Assembly (NCBI GenBank): GCA_950022295.1
Contig: OX465600.1
Span: forward strand, 25,643,282 to 25,707,281
Direction of reading: 5' to 3'
Length of the DNA: 64,000 bases
Source: Bromus sterilis
Taxonomy: Eukaryota; Streptophyta; Magnoliopsida; Poales; Poaceae
Part shown: piece by piece, positions 20,640 to 32,400 of the stretch
Position numbering within the stretch: the first letter of the stretch is position 1
Layout of the letters: each line of letters opens with the position of its first letter
Notes under the pieces: model-generated
Told to the model about the DNA's origin: nothing
The model's input: the letters and a program-made list of their open reading frames with translations, nothing else
Databases searched by the model: none
Translations under genes and position numbers: made by a program

Positions 20640-21500
20640 GAAAATTTACAAGTGCCATTTATATACCCAGAGTATTGGTACCGGTTCTTTGCAAACAACC
20701 GGGACCAATGCCCCCCTTTAGTACCGGTTGATGACACCAACCGGGACCAAAGGTTTTTTTCAGCAGCCGAAAAGGCGGCAAACAGAGACCTTTGGTTCCG
20801 GTTGGTGCCACCAACCGGGACTAAAGGGGGGCATTGGTCCCGGTTGGTGGAACGAACCGGTACCAATGCTCCCCTTTAGTTCCGGTTTGTGCCACGAACC
20901 GGAACCAAACGCCTTGCGCCGCGGAGCGGTGGGCTGTTTAGTCCCACCTCGCTAGTCGAGGGAGCGCTCGAGCGGTTTATAAGCGCTGCTGCGCGTACCG
21001 TCTCGAGCTCCTCTCAACTGCAGGCTTCCGGACCTAATCTGGTACTACTTGCCTGTGGGCCTATTGGGCCTATTGCGGGCCTGAATCCTGGCCCATGGTT
21101 GGGTTTCTAGTCGTATTCAGGCCGTGGTGGCCCAATAGGTGGCATTTTTTTTCTTTTTTCCAGTTTTTTTGTTTTCTTTTTTGCTTTATTTAATTTTCCA
21201 GTTTCTAGCACTACAAATGAACTCCGAAAATGTTGAAACTTGGCATGGTATCATCATTTGACCCACATAGCATGTGCTAAAAAGTTGAGAGGGTTACGAC
21301 AAAAACTGGATAGTGGAGGTTGGCTTTGCGCGTGCTTTTAACCTCACCCGGGTCTGAATCCCACCAATCAGGAAGAAGTACACGGATCGCGTGTTTCTTT
21401 TAAGCGCTTGTGAGTCGTTGGATCTGGGAACCGGCCTGTACACAGTTAAGGTCTCGCGCTAGTACCGGTTTGTGCTAGCAACCGGGGCTAAAGAGGCACA
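20640..21500. repeat. Internal array of CACTA subterminal-type motifs
   Basis: Repeated inverted motifs of the form GGTACCGGTT/AACCGGGACC and GGTCCCGGTTGGTG/CCAACCGGGACT, spaced roughly 30-40 bases apart at 20670-20915, with one more pair near 21460. They are identical in style to the element's terminal arrays, although this block lies between its two large genes. It may mark the relic terminus of an older CACTA copy, or a second regulatory region of the same element. Confidence 0.6.
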
Positions 21501-21544
21501 CGACCCCTATATATATCCCACCTCTCGGACACTCGGTGTGTACG

Positions 21545-22085
21545 AATACAAATCATTCGGATTGGCCTGCATACGCCCAACGGTGCATTTGATGTGCGGG
21601 CACTCACGAGCCACAGTTGGGCTGTATGTAGGAGAAACCGTGTGTTTTGTTGATATATCTAGAAATCCTTCAGTTCATCGACCAAATACAAATCATTCGG
21701 ATTGACCTGCATACGCCCAACGGTGCATTTGATGTGCGGGCACTCACGAGCCACAGTTGGGCTGTATGCAGACGAAACCGTGTGTTTTGTTGATATATCT
21801 AGAAATTCTTCAGTTCATCGACCAAATACAAATCATTCGGATTGGCCTGCATACGCCCAACGGTGCATTTGATGTGCGGGCACTCACGAGCCACAGTTCG
21901 GCTGTATGCAGGCGAAACCGTGTGTTTTGTTGATATATCTAGAAATCCTTCAGTTCATCGACCAAATACAAATCATTCGGATTCCCTGCATACAACCCGG
22001 CGGTGCATTTGATATGCGGGCACTCACGAGCCACAGTCGGGCTGTATGCAGGAGAACCGTGTGTTTTGTTGATCTATCTACAAAG
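21545..22085. repeat. Four tandem copies of a 140-bp unit inside the CACTA element
   Basis: AATACAAATCATTCGG starts at 21545, 21685, 21825 and 21965, giving an exact 140-base period for about 3.9 units. Each unit contains CGGTGCATTTGATGTGCGGG and CACTCACGAGCCACAG. Copies differ by only a few bases, so the expansion is recent relative to the element. It lies just beyond the 3' end of the transposase gene and encodes no consistent protein. Confidence 0.9.
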
Positions 22086-22196
22086 GGATTTCATTTTTTT
22101 GAACTTATTTGAAATCCAGACTTTTTGTGTGTTCAAAATGAACCATTCAAAGCCACATCATCAATTTTCAACCCTTTCTGACTTCATCTGTCTTCA

Positions 22197-25100
22197 CTAT
22201 TTCTTCGCTTGTTTCCTTTGCTTATTGCGCCGTAACCATGGATATTCTTCATCGCTTAACAGGGTGCTTGGATCGGCCTTGACTTTGAAGGGAGAATTTC
22301 ATGAAACTTTTCATAATCTTCAGACATGTCCGTCTTGCCCTCCAATCCCATGATGTCTCTTTTTCCTGAAATAACTATGTGGCGCTTTGGCTCGTCATAT
22401 GATGTATTCGCTTCCATATCTTTTATTTTTCTCGGTTTGGTACACATGTCCTTCACATAGAAAACCTGCGCCACATCATTGGCTAGGACGAATGGTTCGT
22501 CTGTGTACCCAAGATTGTTTAGATCCACTGTTGTCATTCCGTACTGTGGGTCTACCTGTACCCCGCCTCCTGACAGATTGACCCATTTGCACTTAAACAA
22601 AGGGACCTTAAAATCATGTCCGTAGTCAAGTTCCCATATGTCCACTATGTAACCATAATATGTGTCCTTTCCCCTCTTGGTTGCTGCATCAAAGCGGACA
22701 CCGCTGTTTTGGTTGGTGCTTTTTTGATCTTGGGCGATCGTGTAAAATGTATTCCCATTTACCTCGTATCCTTAGTAAGTCAATACAGTTGAAGATGGTC
22801 CCCTGGACAACGAGAACAGCTCATCAGAAACAGTGTTGTCACCTCTGACACGTGTTTCCAACCAATCGCCGAAAGTCCTGATGTGTTAATGTGTAATCCA
22901 GTCGTCACACTCCTCTGGGTGTTTGGAGTGCAGACTGTTCTTGTGTTCATCGACATACGGGGCCACCAAGATAGAGTTCTGTAGAACTGTGTAGTGTGCT
23001 TGAGACCAAGAATGTCCATCCCTGCATATTATTGAGTCCCTTCCAATCGTGCCTTTTCCAGTCAGTCTCCCCTCATACCGCGATTCAGGTAGACCAATCT
23101 TCTTAAGCCCAGGAATGAAGTCGACACAAAACCCAATGACATCCTCTGTTTGATGGCCCATGGAGATGCTTCCTTCTGGCCTAGCGCGGTTACGGACATA
23201 TTTCTTTAGAACTCCCATGAACCTCTCAAAGGGGAACATATTGTGTAGAAATACGGGGCCCAGAATGAAAATCTCGTCGACTAGATGAACTAGGACGTGC
23301 GTCATGATATTGAAGAAGGATGGTGGGAACACCAGCTCGAAACTGACAAGACATTGCGCCACATCACTCCTTAGCCTTGGTAGGATTTCTGGATCGATCA
23401 CCTTCTGAGAGATTGCATTGAGGAATGCACATAGCTTAACAATGGCTAATCGAACATTTTCCGGTAGAAGCCCCCTCAATGCAACCGGAAGCAGTTGTGT
23501 CATAATCACGTGGCAGTCATGAGACTTTAGGTTCTGAAACTTTTTCTCGGCCATATTTATTATTCCCTTTATATTCGACGAGAAGCCAGACGGGACCTTC
23601 ATACTGAGCAGGCATTCAAAGAAGATTTCCTTCTCTTCTTTGGTAAGAGCGTAGATGGCAGGACCTTCATACTGCTTTGGAGGCATGCCGTCTTTTTCGT
23701 GCAAACGTTGCAGGTCCTCCCGTGCCTCCGGTGTATCTTTTGTCTTCCCATACACGCCCAAGAAGCCTAGCAGGTTCACGCAAAGGTTCTTCATCACGTG
23801 TATCACGTCGATTGAAGAGCGGACATCTAGGTGTTTCCAGTAGGGTAGGTCCCAAAATATAGATTTCTTCTTCCACATGGGTGCGCGTCCCTCGTCATCA
23901 TTCGGAACAGATAGTCCGCCGGGACCCTTTCCAAATAATACGTGTAAATCATTGACCATAGCAAGTACGTGATCACCGGTACGCATGACGGGCTTCTTCC
24001 GGTGATCTGCCTCGCCTTTGAAATGCTTGCCTTTCTTACGACATTGATGGTTGGTCGGAAGAAATCGACGATGCCCCAGGTACACATTCTTCCTGCATTT
24101 GTCCAAGTATATACTTTCGGTGTCAGCTAAACAGTGTGTGCATGCGTGGTATCCCTTGTTTGTCTGTCCTGAAAGGTTACTGAGAGCAGGCCAATCATTG
24201 ATGGTTACAAACAGCAACGCATGCAGGTCAAATTCCTCCTGTTTGTGCTCATCCCACACACGTACACCGTTTCCATTCCACAGCTGTAAAAGTTCTTCAA
24301 CTAATGGCCTTAGGTACACATCAATGTCGTTGCCGGGTTGCTTAGGGCCTTGGATGAGAACTGGCATCATAATGAACTTCCGCTTCATGCACACCCAAGG
24401 AGGAAGGTTATACATACATAGAGTCACGGGCCAGGTGCTGTGATTGCTCCTCTGCTCCCCGAAAGGATTAATGCCATCCGCGCTTAAACCAAACCATACG
24501 TTCCTTGGGTCATCTCCAAACTCAGCCCGGTACTTTCTCTCGATTTTTCTCCACTGCGACCCATCAGCGGGGTGTCTCAAATTCCCGTCTTTCTTACGGT
24601 CTTCATTGTGCCATCGCATCAACTTGGCATGCTCTTTGTTCATGAACAGAAGTTTCAACCGTGGTATTATAGGAGCATACCACATCACTTTGGCAGGAAC
24701 CCTCTTCCTGGGGGCCTCGCCGTCAACATCACCAGGGTCATCTCGTCTAATCTTATACCGCAATGCACCGCATACCGGGCATGCGTTCAAATCCTCGTAC
24801 GCAGTGCGGTAGAGGATGCAGTCATTAGGGCATGCATGTATCTTCTGCACCTCCAATCCTAGAGGGCATACGACCTTCTTTGTTGCGTACGTACTGTCGG
24901 GAAATTCGTTATCCTTTGGAAGCCTCTTTTTAAATATTTTCAGTACATCCTCAAATCCCTTGTCAGGTATACCATACTTTGCCTTCCACTGCAGCAATTC
25001 CAGTACGGTATCGAGCTTTGTGTTGCCATCTTCGCAATTGGGGTACAACCCTTTTTTGTGATCCTCTAACATCCGATCGAACTTTAGCTTCTCCTTTTCA

Positions 25101-25495
25101 CTTTCACACTGTCTCCTTGCATCAACAATGACCCGGCGGAGATCATCATCAGGCACATTGTCCGGTTCCTCTTGATCTTCAACTTCCCCCGTTGCAGCAT
25201 CACCGTATTCAGGGGGCACATAGTTTTCATCGTACTCTTCTTCTTCGTCGTCTTCCATCGTAACCCCTATTTCTCCGTGCTTGGTCCAAACATTATAGTG
25301 TGGCATGAATCCCTTATAAAGCAGGTGGGCGTGAATGGTTTTACGGTCAGAGTAAGACTTCGTATTCCCACATATAGAGCATGGACAACACATAAAACCA
25401 TTCTGCTTGTTTGCCTCAGCCACTTCGAGAAAATCATGCACGCCCTCAATGTACTTGGAGGTGTGTCTGTCACCATACATCCATTGCCGGTTCAT
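22197..25495 (-). pseudogene. CACTA transposase (Tnp2/TNPD-type), with nonsense and frameshift mutations
   Basis: The ATG at 25495 directly follows an acceptor-like GCAG. The first 869 codons are open. They start with the transposase-associated domain (WMYGDRHTSKYIEGV, CPCSICGN) and continue into the Tnp2-family catalytic region (about residues 270-480; VCPLGLEVQKIHACPNDC, FGLSADGINPFG) and the DUF4218-like region (MTHVLVHLVDEI). The same frame continues after TAA (22886-22888), through a second in-frame TAA (22772-22774), into the DUF4216-like C-terminus (YGYIVDIWELDYG, FVLANDVAQVFYVKD). A one-base loss near 22286-22296 then moves the last codons to another frame ending at a TAG (22197-22199). 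TNPD binds the 13-bp termini and cuts the ends in related elements. The 869-residue product would retain the catalytic part but lose the C-terminus. Confidence 0.9.
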
Positions 25496-25642
25496 CTGCG
25501 TGCATTAAGTGTGTCAAAAACCATTATTACAGAACATCATGAATATATAAGTGACCAAATTAATAGAAGTATATCATCACATTAAAACCAAAGTACATAC
25601 ATAGTTCTCATTGAACAACATATAGCTCTCCAGAGCATCTAA

Positions 25643-26129
25643 TTAAATCATACATTGAAACGATGTAAAACATTTCAAAGCAACAACAAATGCGATCATA
25701 ATCGCAACCAAGGTAACAATTGATCCAACGGCATAGTGATACCAAGCCTCGCTATGAATGTCATATTTTCTAAACTTTCTAATCTTCAAGCGCATTGCAT
25801 CCATCTTGATCTTGTGACCTTCTACGACATCCGCAACATGCAACTCCAATATAATCTTCTCTTCTTCAACTCTTTTCTTCTCTTCTTCAACTCTTTTTAA
25901 TTTTTCTTTTAAATACTCGTTTTCTTCTTCAACTAAATTTAACCTCTCGACAAGAGGGTCGTATGTAATATCCGGTTCACATACCTCCTAGATAAATACA
26001 TCTATGTCAAGTTGGTGTCGGCATAATTACCATAAACACTAAATGAAACAAATAGTTATAAAATATAATATATACCACATCCGAATCATAGAGAGGACGA
26101 GGGCCGACGGGGGCGAATACCAAAACCAT
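25643..26129 (-). CDS. Small CACTA-encoded coiled-coil plus membrane-segment protein, two exons, intact
   Basis: Exon 1 is 26129-26076, starting MVLVFAPVGPRPLYDSDV. Exon 2 is 25987-25643, joined in phase 0 through a GT-AG intron of 88 bases. The predicted protein is 132 residues. It has a short N-terminus, a strongly charged Glu/Lys/Arg coiled coil (about residues 30-65), a basic region (KMDAMRLKIRKFRKY), then a hydrophobic segment VGSIVTLVAIMIAFVVALK near the C-terminus that looks like one transmembrane helix. It lies upstream of the transposase gene on the same strand, close to the element's 5' end. I remember similar open frames in other Triticeae CACTA elements but know of no assigned function. 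Unlike both larger genes it carries no visible lesion. Confidence 0.7.
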
Positions 26130-26779
26130 CGCACTATATAATAACAAGCAATAATACAAGTAAGAAAATTAGACAATTATCTATCTAATCATACAAGTAA
26201 GAATTTTTTTCCTTTTATAAAGAAGATAAGAACAAGAGGCTCACCACGGTGGTGCCGGCGACGAGGTCGGCGCGGGCGATCGACGGTGGTCAAGACGGGG
26301 ATGGGACGTGACGGACCGCTAAATCTGGACAAATCTTAAGAAAAATGGAGCTTGGAAGTCGAGTTTGGAGAGGAGAAAGCTTAAGTAGTGTGGCTCGGGC
26401 ATTTCATCGAACACCTCATGTGCATAAGAGGTGAGCTAGAGCACCACAAAGCCCTCCCCTTGCCCTCCTCGAAAAAACAGAGCACCAGTTGAAGTCCCGG
26501 TTTGTGGCTGGAACCAATACTAATGGCCAGCCTTTCGTCCCGGGTTGAGCCACAAACCGGGACTAGTGGTTGTGGGCCAGGAGCGAGGCCCATTGGTCCC
26601 GGTTCTTGTCTAGAACCGGGACATATGCCCCAGACGAACCGGGACCAATGCTCCACGAGGCCCGGCCGGCCCCCGGGCGCACGAACCGGGACGTATGACC
26701 CCCATGGGTTCCGGTTCGTGGCACAACCGGGACAAATCGGCTGGAGAGGCCTGAACCAAAGCCCTGTTTTCTACTAGTG

Positions 26780-28695
26780 TTGGTAGTATATTGCAACTGA
26801 CGACTCTTGTGTTGTCAACCATCAAGTCTCCATTCTTGTTATACTATACGTGAAGAATGAGGCCACGCGATAGAGACAACGACCAGGACACGCACTATAC
26901 GAGGCAGAATTCCCCCTTGGGTCCCCCATGTAGACGAGGGTAGCGCCTACATGCCTCTCGGCTGGGTCCTCTCCGAGCAGCTTCTCCCGGCAGACCCTCG
27001 ACGTCGGGACAGGGCACCGCCCGTCACCGGCGTCAGAGCTGGGCACATCACACGAGCAGAGCTGGCCGAGGGTGTCCAGGTCTATAGAGAGCCCGACAAA
27101 GGCCTTGAGGTGTTGGACGAAGTGGCCGCGGCCGGCAAAGGGCATTGCCCAATCGCCAACTAGTCTCCATGAAAGTGCCTCTGTCTAGGGTGGAACGACA
27201 CGGTCCGGTCCGCCGGTCCGGCTCGTGGCCCGCTCAGTCTTGGCCCACTCGGTCCTGGCCCGAGAGAAAAAATGGCCGGTCCGGTCTGTAAAAGGCGGCC
27301 CGAAAATGATTCGGTCCGGTCCGGTTTTGGCCCGGTCCAGCTCGGAGGACCGAAAGCATCATCTTCATGTCCGTCAGCGAAAAAGTAGCCGCCCCCGCTC
27401 CCATCCTCCGTTCCGTGCCCTCCCTGGACGAGCTTGTCAGGCACGCACGGGACCTGCACGGCCACATGAGAACCCAGGCCACGCGGGGCACGCACGGCAA
27501 AACACACAGGGCATGAATCTGCGCCGCGGCCGCCGCCGTCCAGCGCACGGCTTCACGCCGACACGGCCACCAGTCTACCCTCGACGAACCACCATGTCTA
27601 GGAGCTCCGCAACATTAGGATCTACTGCGAGCTCCGCAACATTAGGATCTACGTCGCCATCTTCCTCCTTCCCGAACTCCGGCCGCCGCCTTTCGTCGCT
27701 GATTACGTCGTTGTCGTTGGATCCCCAGACTCCCCGACCACACCATCGAGCTCTACGTGAGTCACCGCTCCTTCCCCCTCTATTCCCTCCTCTGATTAGT
27801 GGCTGGAGCCTTCAATCGCCGATGCGGTGGTCACCACCTCGCCACCGGTGGGTGGTTGGCCGGTCCGGCGGTCTGGCACGGGCGTTTTCCTTGCTGGTAC
27901 GGTCTCGAAATAGAGGACCGCCAGCCTCTTCGGTCCGGTCCGGCTCGCCGGCGGCCGGTCCAAACGGCGGCTCGGTCCGGGACCGGACCGGCCCGGACCG
28001 TGTCCACCCTTATATGTGTCGAAGGCAAAGGTCGCCGTCGCCGCCGCCGCGGCATCCACCATGGTGCTGACGAGGAAGGTGCGCTTGTCAGGGTGCAAGG
28101 AGTAGGAGGCCACGTCGTCTACCTCGAATGGCTGCCTGGGGAGCCTTTCCCACGTCCACAAGGGGCTGAGATCCTCGCTGTAAAGTGAACCCGGGGGCTA
28201 GATGTAGTCCTCCAAGCAGAGCATCCCGAAGGACGCCATGCTCATGGTGAACAGCTTCTGGCCGACGGGGAGGTAGACGAAGGTATCAGTCATCGGATAC
28301 ACGTGTTGGCGTTCCTTCATAGGGCCATAGGTGACGCCCCGCGTGCGGACGTCGAGCATGGGGAAGTAGCTAGCTCTCTGGCGCGTCAAAAAACAGGGGG
28401 TCTCTGGGATGCATCGCCATGATCTTGGAGCCGAAGGCCGAGACGAGGTAGCTTGGAGAGGAACGCTGGGCCTCCATGCGGGCCAAAGGCTGAGGCAAAC
28501 GCCGCGTAGGGGCAGCGGGGCTTCGAACTTGGTGGTGTCGTCTTGGCCTGAGGCAGACGGCTGCTGTTGACGGCGAGAGCTGGGCGGCGGGATTATCTTC
28601 CGGACGCTGTATCCACGGTACCAGTCGTCAAAGACAAGGTAGAGGTGGTGCCTCCGCCGTTTCAATGTCGACGGCTGTCCGGCGGCGGAAGACAT
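26780..28695 (-). pseudogene. Grass gene of unknown function, broken by hAT-like and CACTA insertions
   Basis: The start is ATG at 28695 (MSSAAGQPSTLKRRRHHLYL). Recognisable family blocks on the minus strand are VFDDWYRGYSVRKI, SYFPMLDVRTRGVTYGP, FVYLPVGQKLF, LWTWERLPRQPFEVDD, SLHPDKRTFLVSTMVDAA, FAFDTYKGG, then, after the hAT-like insertion, PFAGRGHFVQHLKAFVGLS and CREKLLGEDPAERHVGATL. Blocks lie in different frames between about 28400 and 28560, and an in-frame TAG sits at 28198-28200. The order is that of a Poaceae-expanded family of about 400-residue proteins (possibly DUF1618-like or F-box-associated; not certain). The final 20 codons lie across the CACTA element at 15198-15260. No function is assigned. 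Confidence 0.75.
27185..28010. mobile_element. hAT-like non-autonomous element inserted in the pseudogene
   Basis: The ends AGGGTGGAACGACACGGTCC (from 27187) and, as the complement of the right end, AAGGGTGGACACGGTCCGGG are inverted repeats differing by a 3-base insertion. The interior is loaded with CGGTCCGG motifs near both ends (27200-27350 and 27920-28000). The element interrupts the host frame between FDTYKGG and the RHFHGD stretch. Candidate 8-bp flanks (ACACATAT and AGACAGAG on the minus strand) agree at only 5 of 8 positions, so the target duplication has decayed or the boundary is off by a few bases. No transposase is encoded. Confidence 0.6.
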
Positions 28696-28739
28696 GGCGA
28701 TTGATCATGTTTCGCTGGCCGCGGCTGTAGAGAAGCCGA

Positions 28740-29486
28740 GTGGGGAGGACAAGGGATTAGTCGGTTATAAATAAAGGGAAAACTTATGGAGGCGTCCTAC
28801 TGGGGGCTACTACTCATGGGCCTCGTCTCCTACCCTGGGCTGTAGGCCTGTAGCTCGGCTCTTTTTTTTCCTTTCTCATTGCATGGAAAAGTTGTTTTCA
28901 TGTTAATTGTACGGCTAATTGAAAATTATTCATAACTTTTGTAACCAAAACACATAGAAATACACACATACACATAGACTTAATTTGAAAATTATGTTCT
29001 CCACGTTCCAGACACGCACCAATTCAAAGACATTATGACCAGTCTGCCTAGATCCAAGTTCAAATATTTTCGGTTCAGTATGTCCGTCAACGCTGACTTC
29101 GATCAAAGATTATCACAATCTCCACTTGCTCCATTCAAAAGTGATTTTCTCGATAGTAGTAGATGATATTTTCTCGATGTCCTTTGAATATTATTATTTT
29201 TGCCAGGTAAAGTTTCATTTGCTCGACCATGATTGCATCATTATTCAGTGGTCATTAGATGTACAATGGTGCAATATATCATGTAGGCTGTAGCACAATC
29301 AATATATGGGGAAAGCTAATTAGAGGCGCCGCATATGGGCAGTTTGGTGTGGCGGCTTCGCCATGCAAGGATTGCGTGCAAAGATCAATTACCTCATGCT
29401 GACATCATGTCAATTAATTCGATTTGCGTTCCGTTTTTACCGTTGCATTTGTTTTCTCGAGGATTTTGAAACAAGATCCCATATTG
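28740..29486. other. Spacer upstream of the broken gene
   Basis: AT-rich sequence; the part next to 28740 would have been the promoter of the interrupted gene. I see no further gene or transposon terminus. Confidence 0.35.
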
Positions 29487-29491
29487 ATATG

Positions 29492-32400
29492 TGTCGGGAC
29501 CCGGGGTTAGCGTATGCAAGCCTCGCTACAACACAATCATATGGAGAGCCGAGAACCGTACCCACTTGTCTAAGCAGACAAGGCCAAGCACAGAACGTTC
29601 TCGGAAAGCATCGAACGTGAGGGGCATCCCATCCAGGCCGGATGATCAACTGAAATGGGTCCTCATCGTCCGCACACAAGTCTAAATGATATGGGTGGTG
29701 AGCTCCCATACTCATAGACAAGTCGCCTCAACTATATTATCGATTGTATTATAACCCTTACATAGACTTACTCCAGCCCGATCACTTAGTCGGGGTCTAG
29801 GGCGGACTCGATCATACATCAAAGTGTGCACGAGACAGAGTCTCGAACAATCGCATCGCGATGCCCCAAGCTGCGCACATCTAAGGGCCACTTGGTGTAT
29901 AAAAGACCGCCAGCCAGATCACAACTAAGGTCTCGAAGACCCATACAAAGACATGCATGTTATAAACATACACGCAGCACACATGCCTTGTATGAACAGC
30001 AGGTATCATTGCAATTCTCTACAAAGTATACATCTTTATTAATAACTCTTACAGAGTGCACACAGAGATCACAAGCATGTGATCCAACATTACAACAGAC
30101 AAGCGGAAGCAAAGTAGGTCTGAGTACAGACAAGTTTAACAAATGGTTTAGAGAAGCCTTATCTAAAAACAAGCCCTCCACGAGGTAACCAGTCGTCTAA
30201 CTGGGACTAGACTAGTTGGTCTTCAGTCGTCCAGCTCGATGAAGAAGCCACCTTCGGGGTCAGTGGCATCATCTAAAACATAGATTAAGCAAACGTGAGT
30301 ACAAAGTCGTACTCAGCAAGACTTACATAGGAGCTATACTACTCATGCACATGTATCAAGGTAAAGGGAGGTGGGGTTTCACTTGCAGAAGTGCCAGCTT
30401 TGACTTGGCTAATCCTGAACTATGAGTACCAGACTTGAGGTAAGAAGCGTACACGAGTCCACTACATCTCTTCAACCAATTACACCTCTATGGTTACTTC
30501 CTCGACTTCCCCACGAGAAGCACACCATAGCACTCACGCTTATCTTGCGAGTTTTAGAAGTATCCAGTTCAAGTTGTCTAATAATCAAGCTAAGCTTTCC
30601 AAGCAGTCCTTAACCGCGGACGCGGCTATTCGAATAGTTTTGTTAACCCTGCAGGGGTGTACCGCTACACACACATGATCATCATTTACCGCCTTTGATC
30701 TCGACACCATTCAAGGGGTGCCAGCGAGGATGCTCATCACAACTGTTACCTCATAGCCGATCTAGTCCGAGAAAGACGCCTACTTGGGTTGGTTACCACA
30801 ATCGTGAACCCGGCCGGTTTACCGAAGTGGACCCAAGTGATGTGTGCGTGGTGCATAAGCCGGTCTCGGATGAGCTGTTCTCTCACTTAGCAACCAGGCC
30901 ACAGACCTACCAGAACTCCGAACTATTGCGACATCTGGACATCGAAAGGGATGAGTTAGTAAGTTGAGAGGGGTCAGTGAGCCCAATGTGTGGTTGTACT
31001 CTTCATCTTGGATCACCACACAAGAACTCGTACTAGGGCGGTGTTCAACGAGACAACCCACCGTGTACTCCTACACAGCCTCTCATCGTTCACCTTGTAT
31101 TAGGGTCGATTCACCAACACTTTTCTACCAACATCAACATGATCATTCCCATCCCGACTCACATCACAGTGACAACATGGTATCATACTAAGCATGCAAT
31201 AAGCAGTAACATTGCAGGGGCCACATGATATCAAACAACTCCTACATTTGCTAGGATTGTGGTTTGCTTACTACTGTGACAAAATGATAGGTCATGCAAA
31301 GGAATGGGTTCATCTATGCGGTAGTAACGAATCATGGTGATCATCATAAACAATGCATAAGCGAGACATGAGAGGGAAGTGGGATTTTATCGACATGATC
31401 AATGGGGGTTTGCTTGCCTTGCTGACGAGGTTCGGGTTCTGGGTCTTCAACGAAGGGGGCAGCCTCCTGCTCCGGTTCCAACTCTACTCGACAAACAACA
31501 AGCAAAGTAGCAAAGTAAATACAATGCACAATCACATGATGGAAGTTTGAATCTTGATGTACATGCTTTGATGTGTGAAGCAATTCCATTTAAATGGAGT
31601 ATATTGCAAATTGAATTGCAAATTCAAACTCCATATTTGAATTCAAATTAACCAAGTTGTATGTGACATTGTTTGATCATTTTGAATCTTTTGGAATGTG
31701 TATGATATGCCTCTGATGTGTGATTGAAATGTAGCATGTTGCCATGGTTCAAGTTGCAAAAATATTTGATTTGAATTTGATTTAATTCCATTTAAATCAA
31801 ATAGCAAATGCTACTGATCACATTTTAAATTCAACTCAAACAGAGTTGAAAGTTTCATATTTGGAAAGATAATTTTCTCCTGATCATTTTTCATATATAT
31901 TTTTGTCCAATTTGGAGTTAATATGAATTTTCTATGAATTTCCAAAGTTTGGGGTATTTTCTGGAATTTCTGGAATTTCTTTAATTCAAATAATCTCTGG
32001 AAATTCATTTAAATTGATTTACTGCGTCAGTGCTGACGTCAGGGGGGGGCTGACAAGAGGGTCCCACCTGTCAGTGGCTGGGTAAGTTAATCCGTTGGGT
32101 TAATTAATCCAGTGGCTTAAATAAGCCACTGGGCCCACTGGTCAGTGACCCAGGGGGTCATTAGCCAGGTGATTAAGGGCTAACCCACCGGCGGTTAACC
32201 GCCGGCGACCAAAGCCGCGGCGGAGCTGCACGGGATCACAATTCCGGCCATCATTTGGAGCGCGAAGACCATCAACTTGAAGCCCTCACTCGCGCGCGTC
32301 GAATTGGACCGAAACCAAGCGCTGGGGTGCACCGTACGCTCGCCGGCGTCAAGCTTTGCGGCGACCTAGCTACGGCCGTGATCGGGATTCCGTTCCAGGG

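Larger units (their letters stand above)
15261..26779 (-). mobile_element. Complete CACTA transposon, 11.5 kb, with TTG target duplications
   Basis: Termini are CACTAGTAGAAAA at 15261 and its complement TTTTCTACTAGTG ending at 26779. They are flanked by the 3-bp direct repeat TTG (15258-15260 and 26780-26782), exactly as expected for CACTA elements. Subterminal arrays of CCCGGTTC/GAACCGGG motifs occupy about 15285-15475 and 26490-26765, with a further array at 20670-21500. All three recognisable genes run on the minus strand, so the 5' end of the element is at the right. The termini resemble those of the Triticeae Jorge group as I remember it. Both large genes carry disabling mutations, so the element is probably not autonomous now. 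Confidence 0.93.

Noticed and set aside
21545..22085. CRISPR-like direct repeats
   Set aside because: Contiguous 140-bp tandem units with no spacers, in a plant transposon.
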